Assembly (NCBI GenBank): GCA_051453625.1
Contig: JBOZIK010000001.1
Span: 39,284,609-39,348,608 of the forward strand
DNA from: Welwitschia mirabilis
Lineage: Eukaryota > Gnetophyta > Gnetopsida > Welwitschiales
Direction of reading: 5' to 3'
Length of the DNA: 64,000 nt
Shown here: positions 44,690 to 55,329 of the stretch, piece after piece
Layout: the number at the start of each line of letters is the position of its first letter
How positions within the stretch are numbered: position 1 is the stretch's first letter
Notes under the pieces: model-generated
The model's input: the letters and a program-made list of their open reading frames with translations, nothing else
What the model was told of the DNA's origin: nothing
Databases searched by the model: none
Translations under genes and position numbers: made by a program

Positions 44690-45830
44690 AAGACTGGGCA
44701 CCCTTGCTTTGAGTCAGCTACTGGAGTACCACTAATGATGAGAGTAGCCTTAATATGCTGAGTATGAGAATCTAGATGACGCAAAACATGAAGAATCTCT
44801 AGAGTATGAGAGGCCTTGACCTTGGGCCTGGAAGGAGTAGCAGGCTCCTCAAAAATGTGCTTCCTGGAAAGCGTGGCATAATAAATGGTCTCCATGAGCT
44901 CTAAAACTCCTGCTGTATAAGATGAGGAATATTAAAGTGCCAACAAATCCATGTGATAAGAAAGGGGCATAATAGGGAGTGATTCTTATGAGGCTGAAGC
45001 TGATTTGTCATGTGCTTAAGCATAATGCTAGGAGCATCGATGTCATTTCTTTGATCCAATGAATATAGAAGGAAGATTTAGTAGTTGGAGAGTTATCTTT
45101 GTGTCGAACAATAGAAATGGAATTGTATGACAAAATTAGATACAAAAGACGAAACCTGGGAAGAATTTAAGAGTCTTTGAGGGTCTTCTTCTAGGTAAGA
45201 GCAGTGCTACACACATGTTAAATTGCAGCTTTCTTTACTTTAAAGGATTTAGCCATGGGTCAATATTATTCTATGTTTTCTTAAGATATCCTAATGAGGG
45301 AAGCTACAAGATTACAGTTATGTGCATCTCATGGTCAAATATAGTGGTAATAAAAGTGGAGTGGACAACATTAAATCTAGCATTTAAATAAAATAAACAA
45401 GTGACTAGAGGATAATACATGCCTGAGACATGGAGGAAGTAACTTCAGTTCACTTCCTCAAGAAGAGTTTGGATCTCTCTCTCAGATCAAGGAACCGCAT
45501 AGGTTTACAAATCCTCTCCCAAGCAATGGAGCTATACTCAAAATGTGTTTCAAAGTATTCTATTTACTTTAATCTCATTCTGGAAAAGATGTAGCTAGGA
45601 GGTTTAATAATAGGATTCTTTCTTCTCTTCCTAAAACACTCTCTTGACTGCTGAGANNNNNNNNNNGAAAAGGAAAAGAGTGGGCCACAGGAGCTGAGGA
45701 AAATGATAAAAAAGGAAATAAATAAATGAGGGTTTGAAAAGGGGCAAGCAGATTTAGAAATCTGTGGTGCACCACCTTAAACATGAGTGATTTATCGATA
45801 AGGTCATTCAACTCATGTAAAAATTTTTAA
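44690..45830 (-). pseudogene. Post-pol reading frame of the Sirevirus-like element, left copy
   Basis: Minus strand. Stop-free pieces are 45575-45811, with SQESVLGREERILLLNLLAT, and 44686-44895, with SRKHIFEEPATPSRPKVKA and LEILHVLRHLDSHTQHIKA, which looks like the C-terminal end. Between them the frame is broken. The better-preserved middle is in the right copy (47306-48070). It lies between RNase H and the 3' LTR, where Sireviruses may carry an envelope-like frame. See that entry for the domain. Confidence 0.5.
45657..45666. other. 10-N assembly gap
   Basis: In the post-pol frame. The right copy has about 30 bases more here. Confidence 0.9.
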
Positions 45831-45905
45831 AATTTGAATAGTAAGGTTGTGGTTGACTATAAATTACAAGCGGTTGACCCTGCAAGAGGGAGATTGATAA
45901 TAGAA

Positions 45906-46005
45906 NNNNNNNNNNNNNNNNNNNNNNNNNNNNNNNNNNNNNNNNNNNNNNNNNNNNNNNNNNNNNNNNNNNNNNNNNNNNNNNNNNNNNNNNNNNNNNN
46001 NNNNN
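45906..46005. other. 100-N gap flanked by duplicated contig ends
   Basis: The left end (gaccctgcaagag) recurs at about 48813, and the right start (gaactatgaaagtataa) recurs at about 43622. Confidence 0.9.
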
Positions 46006-47356
46006 GAACTATGAAAGTATAATGGTTATATTTGTACTACGTTGGGTCAACCTCAAAATACACACAGTCATCCTAGTATTCAGTCGTCCTTTTTCATTTC
46101 GTTCGATCATCCTTTCTTGATTCAGATTTATCAGTTTATTAAATAGGAACATTCAGTCTTCCTTCAATAATTCGTTTAGTTGTTCTTTCTTGGTATAGAT
46201 TTATTAGTCTGTTGTATAGAAATATTTGGTTGCCCTTCAATAAATATGGGGTCGATCTTATTTAGATCATCCAAACTTGAGATACCGGTCGATCTACTTA
46301 CGATCATTTCTGGGTAGTATGTTGTCACCCTTAAGTAAACACTCAGTCGCCCTTACTATCAGTAGACTGAAATTTCCATATTACAATTTGATTGCCCTTT
46401 AGCATAAGATCGATTACCCTTGATTACCCGTTTTTATCTTAGTCTACAATAGATTTGAAAGTGAGTCATCCTTTGTAACATGTATGGTCGCCCGTGCTGG
46501 GACCGGTCTTCATCTAATTAACAGTTTCGTCATCCTATCTTAGAAGCTTGGTCACCCTATACTGAAGCAGTTTTACCTTACTAACAATCTAGTTACCCTA
46601 TTAATTTCATACGATTGCCTACTAAATAGGTCAGTCACCGGATTTATATAGTGGTCGCGTGGTTATGGAAAAGTTCTATACAATAACTAACTCCACCAAA
46701 ACTTATTAATTTGATCAATGATAATAGGTTCTCAATAAACTTCCCCTTTGTTATTAATTGAAGAAAAACATTGTTTTAACATGTAGGATTCCCCTTACTC
46801 AAATAAATTTTCAATTAAGTTAAATTAACACGAGTTTTATAGCTTAAAAAATTTCACAAGAGAGATTTTCATTAGTATAAAAAAATTGTATTAATTAAAA
46901 TATTTGAATTACAACTAAAGAAATATATTTTACATTGACACTCAGAAAAGTTCATATGACAAAAAAATACAAAGTATTCTCCCCCTTTTTGATGAAATCA
47001 AGGATAGGAAGTACAACAAGGACGAGAGAAGTAAAAGACTCAATCAAACTCCGATCCTTTAGAAGACTGGACACCCTTCCTTTGAGTCAGCTACTTGAGT
47101 ATCACTAACGATGAGAGTAGCCTTGATATGCTAAGTATGAGAATCAAGTCAATGCAAAATATGAAGGATTTTTGGAGTGTGAGAGGACTTAATTTTGGGC
47201 CTGGATAGAGCAGCAAACTCGTCAAATATATGCATCCTACAAAGAGTGGCACAGCCAATGGGCCCCATGGACTTCTAAATCTCCTGTCGAGTAAGATGAG
47301 GAATGTCAAATTGCCAAAAAATCTATGTTATAAAAATAATACATTAGAAAGCACCT

Positions 47357-47807
47357 CTTGTGAGGCTGAAGCTGATTTTCCATGTGCTTTAGCATAATGC
47401 CAGACGCATCAATGTCACATCTCAAATTCAATGAGTAAAGAAGGAAGACCCAATAGTTGGAGAGTTTATCTCTGTGCTCAGCAACGGGAAGGAAATTATA
47501 GGACAAAATTAAGTGCAAAAGCCAAAACTTGGGAAGAAGTTCCAAGGCTTTGAAGGTCTTCTTCCAGTGAGAGCAGTGCCATACACAATGCTGAGTGGTA
47601 ATGTCCTTTTCTTCAAGGAACTCAGCTATGGGCTAATATTCTTCCATGTTTCCTTGAGGAAGCCTAGTGAGGGAAGCTATCAAGCCAATAGTTATGTGCA
47701 TCTTATGGCCATAAACAAAGGTAATAAAAGTGGAGTAAACAACATCAAATCTAGCATTTGAATAGAATAATCGAGTGATTAAAGGATAACATGTACCTGA
47801 AACATGA
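47357..47807 (-). repeat. Left copy of a 451-base gap-flanking duplication
   Basis: Equals 47908-48358. Nested inside the larger duplicated segment. Confidence 0.9.
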
Positions 47808-47907
47808 NNNNNNNNNNNNNNNNNNNNNNNNNNNNNNNNNNNNNNNNNNNNNNNNNNNNNNNNNNNNNNNNNNNNNNNNNNNNNNNNNNNNNNNNNNNNN
47901 NNNNNNN
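47808..47907. other. 100-N gap flanked by duplicated contig ends
   Basis: Left 47357-47807 and right 47908-48358, each 451 bases, starting tcttgtgaggctgaagctga. Confidence 0.95.
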
Positions 47908-48358
47908 TCTTGTGAGGCTGAAGCTGATTTTCCATGTGCTTTAGCATAATGTTAGAAGCATCAATATCACATCTCCCATCTAATAAGTAGAGAAGAAAGA
48001 CCCAATAGTTAGAGAGTTTATCTTTGTGCTCAACAATAGGAAGAAAACTGTAGGACAAAATTGAGTGCAAAAGTTAAAACTTGGGAAGAAGTTATAAGGC
48101 TTTGAAGGTCTTCTTCTAGTGAGAGCAATGTCATGCACATGCTAAGTGGTAATGTTCTTTTCTTCAAGGAACTCAACCATGGGCCAATATTCTCCCATGT
48201 TTTCTTGAGGAAGCCCAGTGAGGAAAGTTATCAGATTAGTAGTTATGTGTATCTCATGGCCATAAACAAAGGTAATAAAAGTGGAGTGGACAACATCAAA
48301 TCTAGCATTTGAATAGAATAATTAAGTGATTAAAGGATAACACGTGCCTGAAACATGA
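47908..48358 (-). repeat. Right copy of the 451-base gap-flanking duplication
   Basis: Carries the same part of the post-pol frame as 47357-47807, with a small number of substitutions. Confidence 0.9.
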
Positions 48359-49189
48359 AGAAAGTAACTCAGTTTACTTTTTCAAGAAGGGTCTAGACCT
48401 CCTTCAGACTAAGGAACTACACAGGTTCGCACGTCCTCTTCAAAGTAATAGAGCTAGACTCAAAGTGCTTTTCAAAATACTCTATTTGATCTAACCTCAT
48501 TCTTGAAAAGATGTAACTAGGAGGTTTGAGAGCAGATTTTTTTCTTCTCTTCTTAGAACACTCTCCTGACTATTGAGAAGCCATTTAAAGACTAGATCTA
48601 AAGAAAAAAAGTGGGAAAGGTGAAGAGTGGGCCACAGGAGCTGAGAAAAATAATAAGAGAGGAAAAGATAAGTGAGGATTTGATAAGAGGTGGAAGGATT
48701 TAAAAATCCACAGTGCACCATATTACATGCGGGCAACCGATCATCTTGACTTGTGTTTTTAAAATTTGAAATGTAATGTAGTAGTTAACCGTAAATTACG
48801 AGCAGTCGATCCTGCAAGAGAAATATTTTATAGGAAAAACTGAAACAAAGTCAGTCGACCTGAAGACAACAAGTGGTCAAACTGATCTAACCAGAAAAGA
48901 ATCTTAATGAGGTTAATCTTAGAATAAATGGTGGTCAATCCATTAATGAGAAGATTTAACAGTAGATATTAAGACAAATCTGATCGACCCAAAGATATGA
49001 TTTAGTCAACCCAGAGTAAAAAAATAAGTTTAACAAAAAAAACTGAAAGGCAAATGGTCACCCCACTTTACTGAGGAAGTCAACAGGGTTCAATTTGATA
49101 TAACAAAGAAAGTTTTGAACCCTATCAACTAAACTCTATTATTCGGTTGAGGCTAGGTTTTTCAGGTCTTTTTCAGAGATGATACCAGA

Positions 49190-49570
49190 AAGTTACAAAG
49201 TATATTAAAGCGATTAGATGATAAAGGTTTTGTAAAAATATCATCCAATTGATCTTGAGTACAAACATATTCTAGTATAATAAATTTTCTTTTTACCAAG
49301 TCTCGGATAAAGTGATACTTCAGATTGATGTGATTTGTGTATGTTAAACTAGGCTATGAGTGATTTGAATGATACATGAGGATTCACATAGAATAGGAAC
49401 TTTTGTGATGTTGAGGCTATAGTCTTTTAAAGTTTATTTCATCCATAGCATCTGAGTGCAGCAAGCTCCAATAGCTGTGTATTCAGCTTTGGCTATGGAG
49501 AGAGATATGGAGCATTGTTTCTTGTTGTACCAAGCTGTGAAGTAATTTTCAAAGAAGAAACATCCACCAC
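49190..49570 (-). pseudogene. Copia RNase H remnant
   Basis: Minus strand: FTAWYNKKQCSISLSIAKAE then YTAIGACCTQMLWMK, matching 'SW.SKKQ..VALSTAEAEYIAA...C.Q.LWM', and DYSLNITKVPILCESSCI ('DY.L....VPI.CDN'). The terminal part resembles 'QLADIFTKPL' only loosely. The active-site Asp of VPI.CDN is replaced. It follows directly on the RT frame ending at 49571. Confidence 0.85.
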
Positions 49571-50540
49571 TTATACTCTTTCAACATCTTTGTAGGTAGC
49601 CCAATTCACATCAATATAACCTATTAAGATTAAAGGAGTATTACTTGAATACCATAAACTAAAATCAAGAGTACCTTTTACATAGCAAAGTATCCTCTTT
49701 ACAGTAATAAGATAAGATTCCTTTGGTTTACTTTGATACCTGGCACACAAACCAACACTAAATACTATTTCAAGACAACTAGTTGTTAGATACAAGAGAC
49801 TTCTAATAATGCTATGATATAACTTTTGATCCACATTCTTTCCTTCTTCATAAAGGAAAAAAATTTTGATGTTCATGGCCATTGGAGAGTCCATACACTT
49901 AGCATTTTTAAGTTTGAGTCTTTTGATTAGATCTAAAAAGTATTTCTTTTGACTTATGAAGATACCATCTTCACGTTGTTGGATTAATAGGCCTAAAAAC
50001 ATGTTAACCGGTTCAACCATACTTACTTCAAACTCAGAACTCATCAGATTTATAAAATCATTTGATAATCTTTCATTATTGATCTAAAAAAATAATGTCA
50101 TCCACATATATTTAAACCAAAATTAAATCATCATTTAATAATTTTCTAAATAAAGTTCTGTCAATGAAGCCTCTAGTAAAAATGCTAAAGCAAAAAAGAG
50201 GAAATCTTTTCATACCATGCTCTCAGAGTTTGTTTTAACCCATATAAAGCCTTATTAAGTTTGTATACATAATTTGGTTTATAAGGATTAGCAAAGCATT
50301 ATGGTCATTTCACATAAACTTCTTCCTAAATGTGTCCATTTAGAAAGGCACTCTTTACATCCATTTGAAAAACTTTAATTTTCTTGTAGCAAGGAAAAGC
50401 TAGAAACATCTTTATAGACCCTAGTCTAACAATAGAAGCAAATGTGTTATCACAATCTACTCCTTCTATTTGAGAGTATCCTTGAGCTACAAGTCTAGCT
50501 TTATTCTTTGTAATCTTATTCTTTTCATTTACTTTATTTC
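49571..50540 (-). pseudogene. Copia reverse transcriptase, Sirevirus-like
   Basis: Minus strand from 50505: KARLVAQGYSQIEGVDCDNT, then FQMDVKSAFLNGHI, a stop, EEVYVK, and [20 protein letters not shown], all hallmark blocks of copia RT. The YVDD region near 50105 is scrambled. A stop-free stretch of 157 codons (50044-49571) follows: MSSEFEVSMVEPVNMFLGLL, GIFISQKKYFLDLIKRLKLK, NVDQKLYHSIIRSLLYLTTS, SVGLCARYQSKPKESYLITV and GYIDVNWA. The LCAR.Q..PKESH phrase is typical of Sireviruses. Membership is clear; the enzyme is dead. Confidence 0.92.
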
Positions 50541-51079
50541 TAAAAATCTATTTGTGCCTATAACATTTTGCCTGATTGGTTTAGGAACAAGAGACCACAC
50601 CTAATTTTGAGAAAATTATTCAAGTTCTTTTTGCATTGCATTCATCCAATAAAGATCAGATTCAACATCCTCAAAGATTCTTGATTCCACCTGAGATAAT
50701 AGAGAAATATGAGTACTAAAATTTTTAAGAGATTTCCTAGTGACAATACCTTATTGAATATTTCCAATGATTGAGTCCAAAGAATGATCCTTGAGTTCTT
50801 TGATTTCTAGTATTGTTTTATCACTTGAGTCGTCTCTATTATGGTAGAAAGAGGAAGGAACTAAATCTTCATTAGGTTCAAAGGATTTTGAGGTATCAAG
50901 AACATCATAAATTTTCACATTCATAGATTATTCCATATGAAGAGTGAGTTTGTTAAACACTCTATAAGCTCTACTTGATTGAGAGCACCCTAAGAAAATT
51001 CCTTCATCAGATTTAGAGTCAAATTTAGCTAGATCCTCTCTATCTCTCAGAATAAAGCACTTACTTCCAAAGTTTCTTA

Positions 51080-51640
51080 TTTGGGCTCTTCTATTTCCAA
51101 AGTTCGTAAGGAGTTTTAGAAGTTCTAGGTCTTAAATAAACTCTGTTTGAAATATGACTTACTGTGTTCACTACTTTAGCCAAAATATTTTTAGAATTTC
51201 TTTGTCATTTAACATGACTCTTGTCATATCTAAAAGTGTTCAATTTTTTCTTTCATCTATTCCATTTTGTTGAGGAGTCTTTAGAGCTAATAATTCATGG
51301 TCAATTTCATTTGAGTTACAATAATATTTGAATCTTTCATTTTCAAACCCTCTACAATGATCACTTCAAATCTTCTTAATTACATATTCCTTTTTAGTTT
51401 GGAGTTTCTTACAAATTCTAATAAAGTTATCATAAGCATTAGATTTAGCATGAAGAAAGGCTGCCAAGAAAATCTAGAAAAATCATTAATCATAACTAAA
51501 AAATATCTTTTTCTAGATAAGCTTGTTGTTTGAATAGGGTCAACTAAATTCAAATGAATTAAATCTAATGACTTGCTAGTAGTAATATCACTAATTCTTT
51601 TATGAGAATCTCTAGTTTGTTTTCCTTTTTGGCAAGCATT
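51080..51640 (-). pseudogene. Copia integrase remnant
   Basis: Minus strand: LDLIHLNLVDPIQTTSLS, RKRYFLVMINDFSRFSW (core, 'VIVDDFSR.TW') at about 51520-51465, then DHCRGFENERFKY and, at about 51282-51246, TPQQNGIDERKN ('PQQNGVVERKN', containing the catalytic Glu). Single stops and shifts break the frame. Confidence 0.85.
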
Positions 51641-52009
51641 ACATAGGCCTTTGTAAGTAATAGAAAGTTTTCAGACACCTCTAACAATATCATCATGACA
51701 TGTTTTCTTCAAAATTTCAAAGCTAATGTGACCTAAACATTGATGCTAGATAACGTCTTCTTAAACATGAGAAGAGAGATAAATAGAATTGCTTAACTGA
51801 TTTACACAATAAACATTTTCATATCTAGTTGCTACAAGTAATAGCTGATTCGTTTTACCATGTTTTACTGTACACTTGTTTTCATCAAACGATATTTTAT
51901 GACCTTCAAATTTGACTAATGTTTAACAGATTATGCTTTAAGCCATTTATAAATAATGCATTATGAATATTAGGTAAATTACCTCCACCAATTGCTTCCA
52001 ATTACTTCA

Positions 52010-52135
52010 ATTCAAGCTCTTCCATTATCGTCAAGTGTTACTTCTTCTTTATCATATTTCTTGAATTTGATGAAGTTGGACTTATCACCTATTATATATT
52101 TAGAGAAACCACTATCAAGATACTAGTACGAATGA
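52010..52135 (-). pseudogene. Copia protease remnant
   Basis: Minus strand: YLDSGFSKYIIGDKSNF, then KKYDKEEVTLDDNGRA. Corresponds to 'YLDSGCSRHMTGD..KF' of Sireviruses; the catalytic DSG is kept, while Cys-Ser-Arg-His-Met has become Phe-Ser-Lys-Tyr-Ile. Confidence 0.8.
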
Positions 52136-52784
52136 TTAGTTACTTTTAAAAAGCCATTTGAATTAATAGGCTTTTGTCTGAGAATTTTGGAATTCACCTC
52201 ATGCATTTGTTTTTGTTTGAATTTTAATTAGACTTTGGAGAGAAGATAAACTTAGAACCTAGCATGGATGATAAAACCAAGTTTTGCACAACATATAATC
52301 AATCCTCAAGTAACTCTTTTTATTGCAATAATGGTAGGTAATGTTTTCCAAAGAGTATTTGAAATTTACTTTAGATAAGAGATAAGAAACATGATAAGTA
52401 TTAAAAAAACTAAAAGAATGTTTACTAGATAAAGTCCCTTTAAACAGTGATGAATTTGAGTCAAGTTTGTTTTTTAAATCTCTAATTTTCCTTTCTCTAG
52501 ACTCTAGCTTATCTAATAGATTTTTGTTTTTTCCTTAAGATTGTTTACTCTAAGAGCCAGATTTTGACATTCCATATAGAGTTCCACTTCTATTTCACTG
52601 AGCGAATCATTACTATCAAAAGAATTAATGGTGAGTGAGGATCATATCTTTTCATCTATAAAAGCCATAAGAGAAATTCCACCTCACTCTAAATTTGAGT
52701 TCTATTCGCTCTCACTTTCTTTGTCATTCCATGTTACTGACAGGACTTTCTTCCCTTTTCTTTTATCATTTTTTTTTATTGTTT

Positions 52785-53672
52785 GGGCAAACATTTAACG
52801 TGTGACTAAAATCTTTATAAAAGTAGCATTGGATATCTCGTCGTCCCTTCTATTTTCTTTTTAGCAGTCTCCTAGATTGATCTCCATTTTGCCTTTGCTA
52901 CATGAAGCACCTGAATCTTCTGGCTAAAAGAGCCACTTCATCTTTACTTTCTAGTTCTTGATCAGATCCTTCCTTGATATCATGGTTCTCATGAGTAGCT
53001 GTCAATGCTATACTTTTATTCTTCTGCTTTCCCAATTTTAGTTCAAATATGTGAAGTTTTCCTTAGAGCTCATCCATCTTCATGATATTCAGGTCCTTTC
53101 TTTCTTTGATGGTCATTGCTTTGGACTTAAATCTCTTAGGCATGGATCTTAATGCTTTGCGTATTACTCTTGACTCCTCAATAATTTCACCTAGGCCACA
53201 TATAGAATTAACAATATCTATTAGTTTTATGAAAAAATCATTTATACCTTTATCTTCTTCCATCTTGAGATCTTTAAACTGAGTGATGAGCATCTGAAGC
53301 TTAGCCTACTTCACTAGGCTAGTTCCTTCATGAGTGGTCTGCAAGATATTCCATGCTTCTTTTACCATGGTGCAATTTAATACTTGTTTGAGATCTTCTA
53401 GATTTATGGCATAGAAGATGGCATTCAGTCCTTTGAAATTGCAAGATGCTACTGATTAATCTTCAGGTGTCCACTTCTCTTTGCTCTTTAGAGTAGTTAT
53501 CTTGGTTATAGGATCCTGCACAATAGGAAGATAATAGCCTTAGTGATAGATTACTATATTTTAATGTTAATGATTGAACAAAAACCCTTATTTTTGCCTT
53601 TCAATAACCATACTTGGTTCCATCAAAGAAGGGAGGCCTTATGACAGAATTTCCTTTTGAGGGCTGACTCAT
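52785..53672 (-). pseudogene. Copia gag remnant with zinc knuckle, Sirevirus-like
   Basis: Minus strand. Start MSQPSKGNSVIRPPFFDGTK at 53672, matching the Sirevirus Gag start 'RPP.FDG..Y.YWK'; the Trp of YWK is a stop. The stop-free part 53293-53063 reads MLITQFKDLKMEEDKGINDF, IDIVNSICGLGEIIEESRVI, RKALRSMPKRFKSKAMTIKE and DLNIMKMDEL, the capsid core 'L..KFE.LRM.ED..I..F', 'V.K.LRSLP.RF..KV.AIEE..DL..M...EL'. At 52829-52788 CYFYKDFSHTLNVC is a CX2CX4HX4C knuckle with the second Cys changed to Tyr, a G-to-A change. Confidence 0.9.
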
Positions 53673-53723
53673 TTTCTAGGGTTGATTGGAGCAGAGATCT
53701 ATTAGGATCTATTTCTTAACCTT

Positions 53724-53735
53724 GCTCTGATACTA
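53724..53735 (-). other. Initiator-Met tRNA primer-binding site
   Basis: The minus strand reads tagtatcagagc two bases after the LTR, one G-to-A change from the usual copia PBS tggtatcagagc. Confidence 0.85.
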
Positions 53736-53737
53736 AT

Positions 53738-54994
53738 TGGAAAATATGGATTGATCCTGGGAGGGTGAATAGGTCATAAGAAAAATATTCATCCACTTCA
53801 AATACCTGTAAATAAAAGTCAAACACACCACTAAAAATCATAGAATATTTTAATGGTAAATAGACATCACCCTTCAGCTCTCAAACCACTTGTCTCTAGC
53901 TAGTATAGATTAACTTTAAAGGTTGGTTTTTAGACTTACCATAAACCTATACACTTACCAGAGGATTTTGGAGCTGATTCATAACCATGAAGGAAAGTAT
54001 ATAAGCAAAGTGCATAAATGCATAGTTATGCTCCTTATAGGAACAAGAGCTACAACAAGCCCTTAGAAGTAATGGTACAAAAGAAGCTCCTAAAAGTAAT
54101 CTAAACTCATGGTCATTCAAGTACAGAATGATTGATGTAATAGTTCAATGTCAAAAGAAGTGACCTTCGTTTAGAAGGGAAGGTAATTAAATAGAGTAGC
54201 CACAAAAGTTAGCCATTTGAAGATAAGAAGCAGACCATTGTAATGGATTCTACACTTTTTGATAAACTACGAAAGTATAACAGTTATGTTTGTAATACAT
54301 TGGATCAACCTCAAAATACGCACAGTCGCCTTAGTATTCGGTTGGCCTTTTTCATTTCATTCGATCACTCTTTCTTGATTTATATTTATTAGTTTATTAA
54401 ATAGAAACATTTGGTTGCCCTTTAATAATTCATTTGATTGCCCTTTCTTAATGTAGATTTGTCAGTTTTTTGTATAGGAACATTTATTGTTGACCTTATT
54501 TAGGCTATCAAAACTTAAGATTTCAGTCGACCTACTTACGATTATTTCTGGGCAGTATGCGTTTCCCTTAACTAAACACTCGATCACCCTTACTGTCAGT
54601 AGATTGAAATTTCCAGATTATAGTTTCGACACCCTTTAGCATAAGATTGGTCACCTGCTTTTGTCTTAGTTTGCAATATATTTGAAAGTCAGTCGTCCTT
54701 TGCAACATGCATGATCACCCATGCATGTTACCGGTCTTCATCTGATTAACAGTTCAGTCACCCTATCTTAGAAGCTCAGTCGCTCTATATTGAAGCAATT
54801 TTATCTTACTAACAGTCCGGTCACCTTATTAATTTCATACGGTCGCCCGCTANNNNNNNNNNGTTTAGTATATGTTTTTGTAATAGGTCAATCGTTTGGA
54901 TTTATATAGTGATTGCCCAGTGCTAGAAATCTCTGCACAATAACTAACTCCACAAAAAATTGTTAATTTGATCAATGATAATAAGTTCTTAACA
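53738..54994 (-). mobile_element. 5' LTR of the Sirevirus-like element
   Basis: On the minus strand it starts tgttaagaacttattatc and ends aatccatattttcca. Many cagtcgcc/ggtcaccc/gtcgacc words lie between 54310 and 54850. Includes a 10-N gap. Matches 43096-44363. Confidence 0.85.
54853..54862. other. 10-N assembly gap
   Basis: In the 5' LTR; the other LTR has only a few bases at this point. Confidence 0.9.
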
Positions 54995-54999
54995 ACTTT
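54995..54999 (+). other. Target-site duplication ACTTT, right
   Basis: Matches 43091-43095. Confidence 0.8.
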
Positions 55000-55265
55000 G
55001 AAATAAAATATTAGTGTCTTATAATAATCATCTAACCTTGTCATCAATTTGGAATAGAACACTAGTACCCCATTGTAGGACTCTCTAATCACTCTGAAAT
55101 AAGATAATAGCATCCTATACTGATTACAGGACCTTTTATCATTGTGGAATAAAACATTGACAACCTATACAAAAATGCAAGACCTTTTAATCACTATAGA
55201 ATAAATATTGACATCGATACTAGTTACAAGACTATCTTAATATCTTAAAATCAGAATAAACTTGT
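55000..55265 (+). repeat. ~60-bp minisatellite, right part
   Basis: Four to five units with taatcactctggaataaaa, cattgacaacctata and acaggacctttt. Continuation of 42880-43090. Confidence 0.7.
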
Positions 55266-55329
55266 GCTTGTTAAATGAAAAGATATAAAAAGAAATTAAA
55301 TGCTCATCCCTAATTTTGAATCTACAATT

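Larger units (their letters stand above)
43618..45905 (-). repeat. Left copy of a 2.3-kb gap-flanking duplication
   Basis: Matches 46006 to about 48837 (which itself contains a further 0.45-kb duplication). It covers most of the 3' LTR and the post-pol region. Confidence 0.85.
46990..48780 (-). pseudogene. Post-pol frame with a 'putative plant transposon protein'-like region, right copy
   Basis: Minus strand, N- to C-terminus: SQESVLRREEKNLLSNLLVT; in another frame a FSRMRLDQIEYFEKHFES block; then CYPLITRLFYSNARFDVVYS and GHKMHITIGLIASLTRLP; then LPKFWLLHLILSYNFLPV followed by RDKLSNYWVFLLYSL and DIDASGIMLKHMENQ. The order 'FY.N......V.G....I....I..L...P' and 'W..f....l.P....s.v.....ll...l....iD....i' is that of the plant retroelement domain annotated as putative plant transposon protein. 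Function unknown; envelope-like by position only. Frameshifts and the gap at 47808 break it. The apparent 145-codon frame at 47633-48070 runs through that gap and is artificial. Confidence 0.5.
46006..48837 (-). repeat. Right copy of the 2.3-kb gap-flanking duplication
   Basis: Contains part of the 3' LTR again (46006-46746, with PPT near 46747-46762) and the post-pol region. The excess length over the left copy is explained by the nested 451-base duplication around the gap at 47808. Confidence 0.85.
43096..54994 (-). mobile_element. Sirevirus-like Ty1/copia element (minus strand) with LTRs, gag, pol and post-pol region
   Basis: Read on the minus strand: 5' LTR 53738-54994, PBS 53724-53735, gag from 53672, zinc knuckle, protease, integrase, RT, RNase H to about 49190, a post-pol region, PPT 44364-44379, 3' LTR 43096-44363, with 5-bp TSD acttt. 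Gene order gag-PR-IN-RT-RH and sequence style place it in the Sirevirus branch of copia. The apparent 11.9 kb includes about 2.9 kb of contig-end duplication (46006-48837), so the real length is near 9 kb. All frames carry stops or shifts. The longest intact stretch is 157 codons in RT. Confidence 0.9.

Noticed and set aside
47633-48070. 145-codon minus-strand frame
   Set aside because: Its middle is a 100-N gap joining two copies of the same 451 bases; the real frame is shorter and broken.
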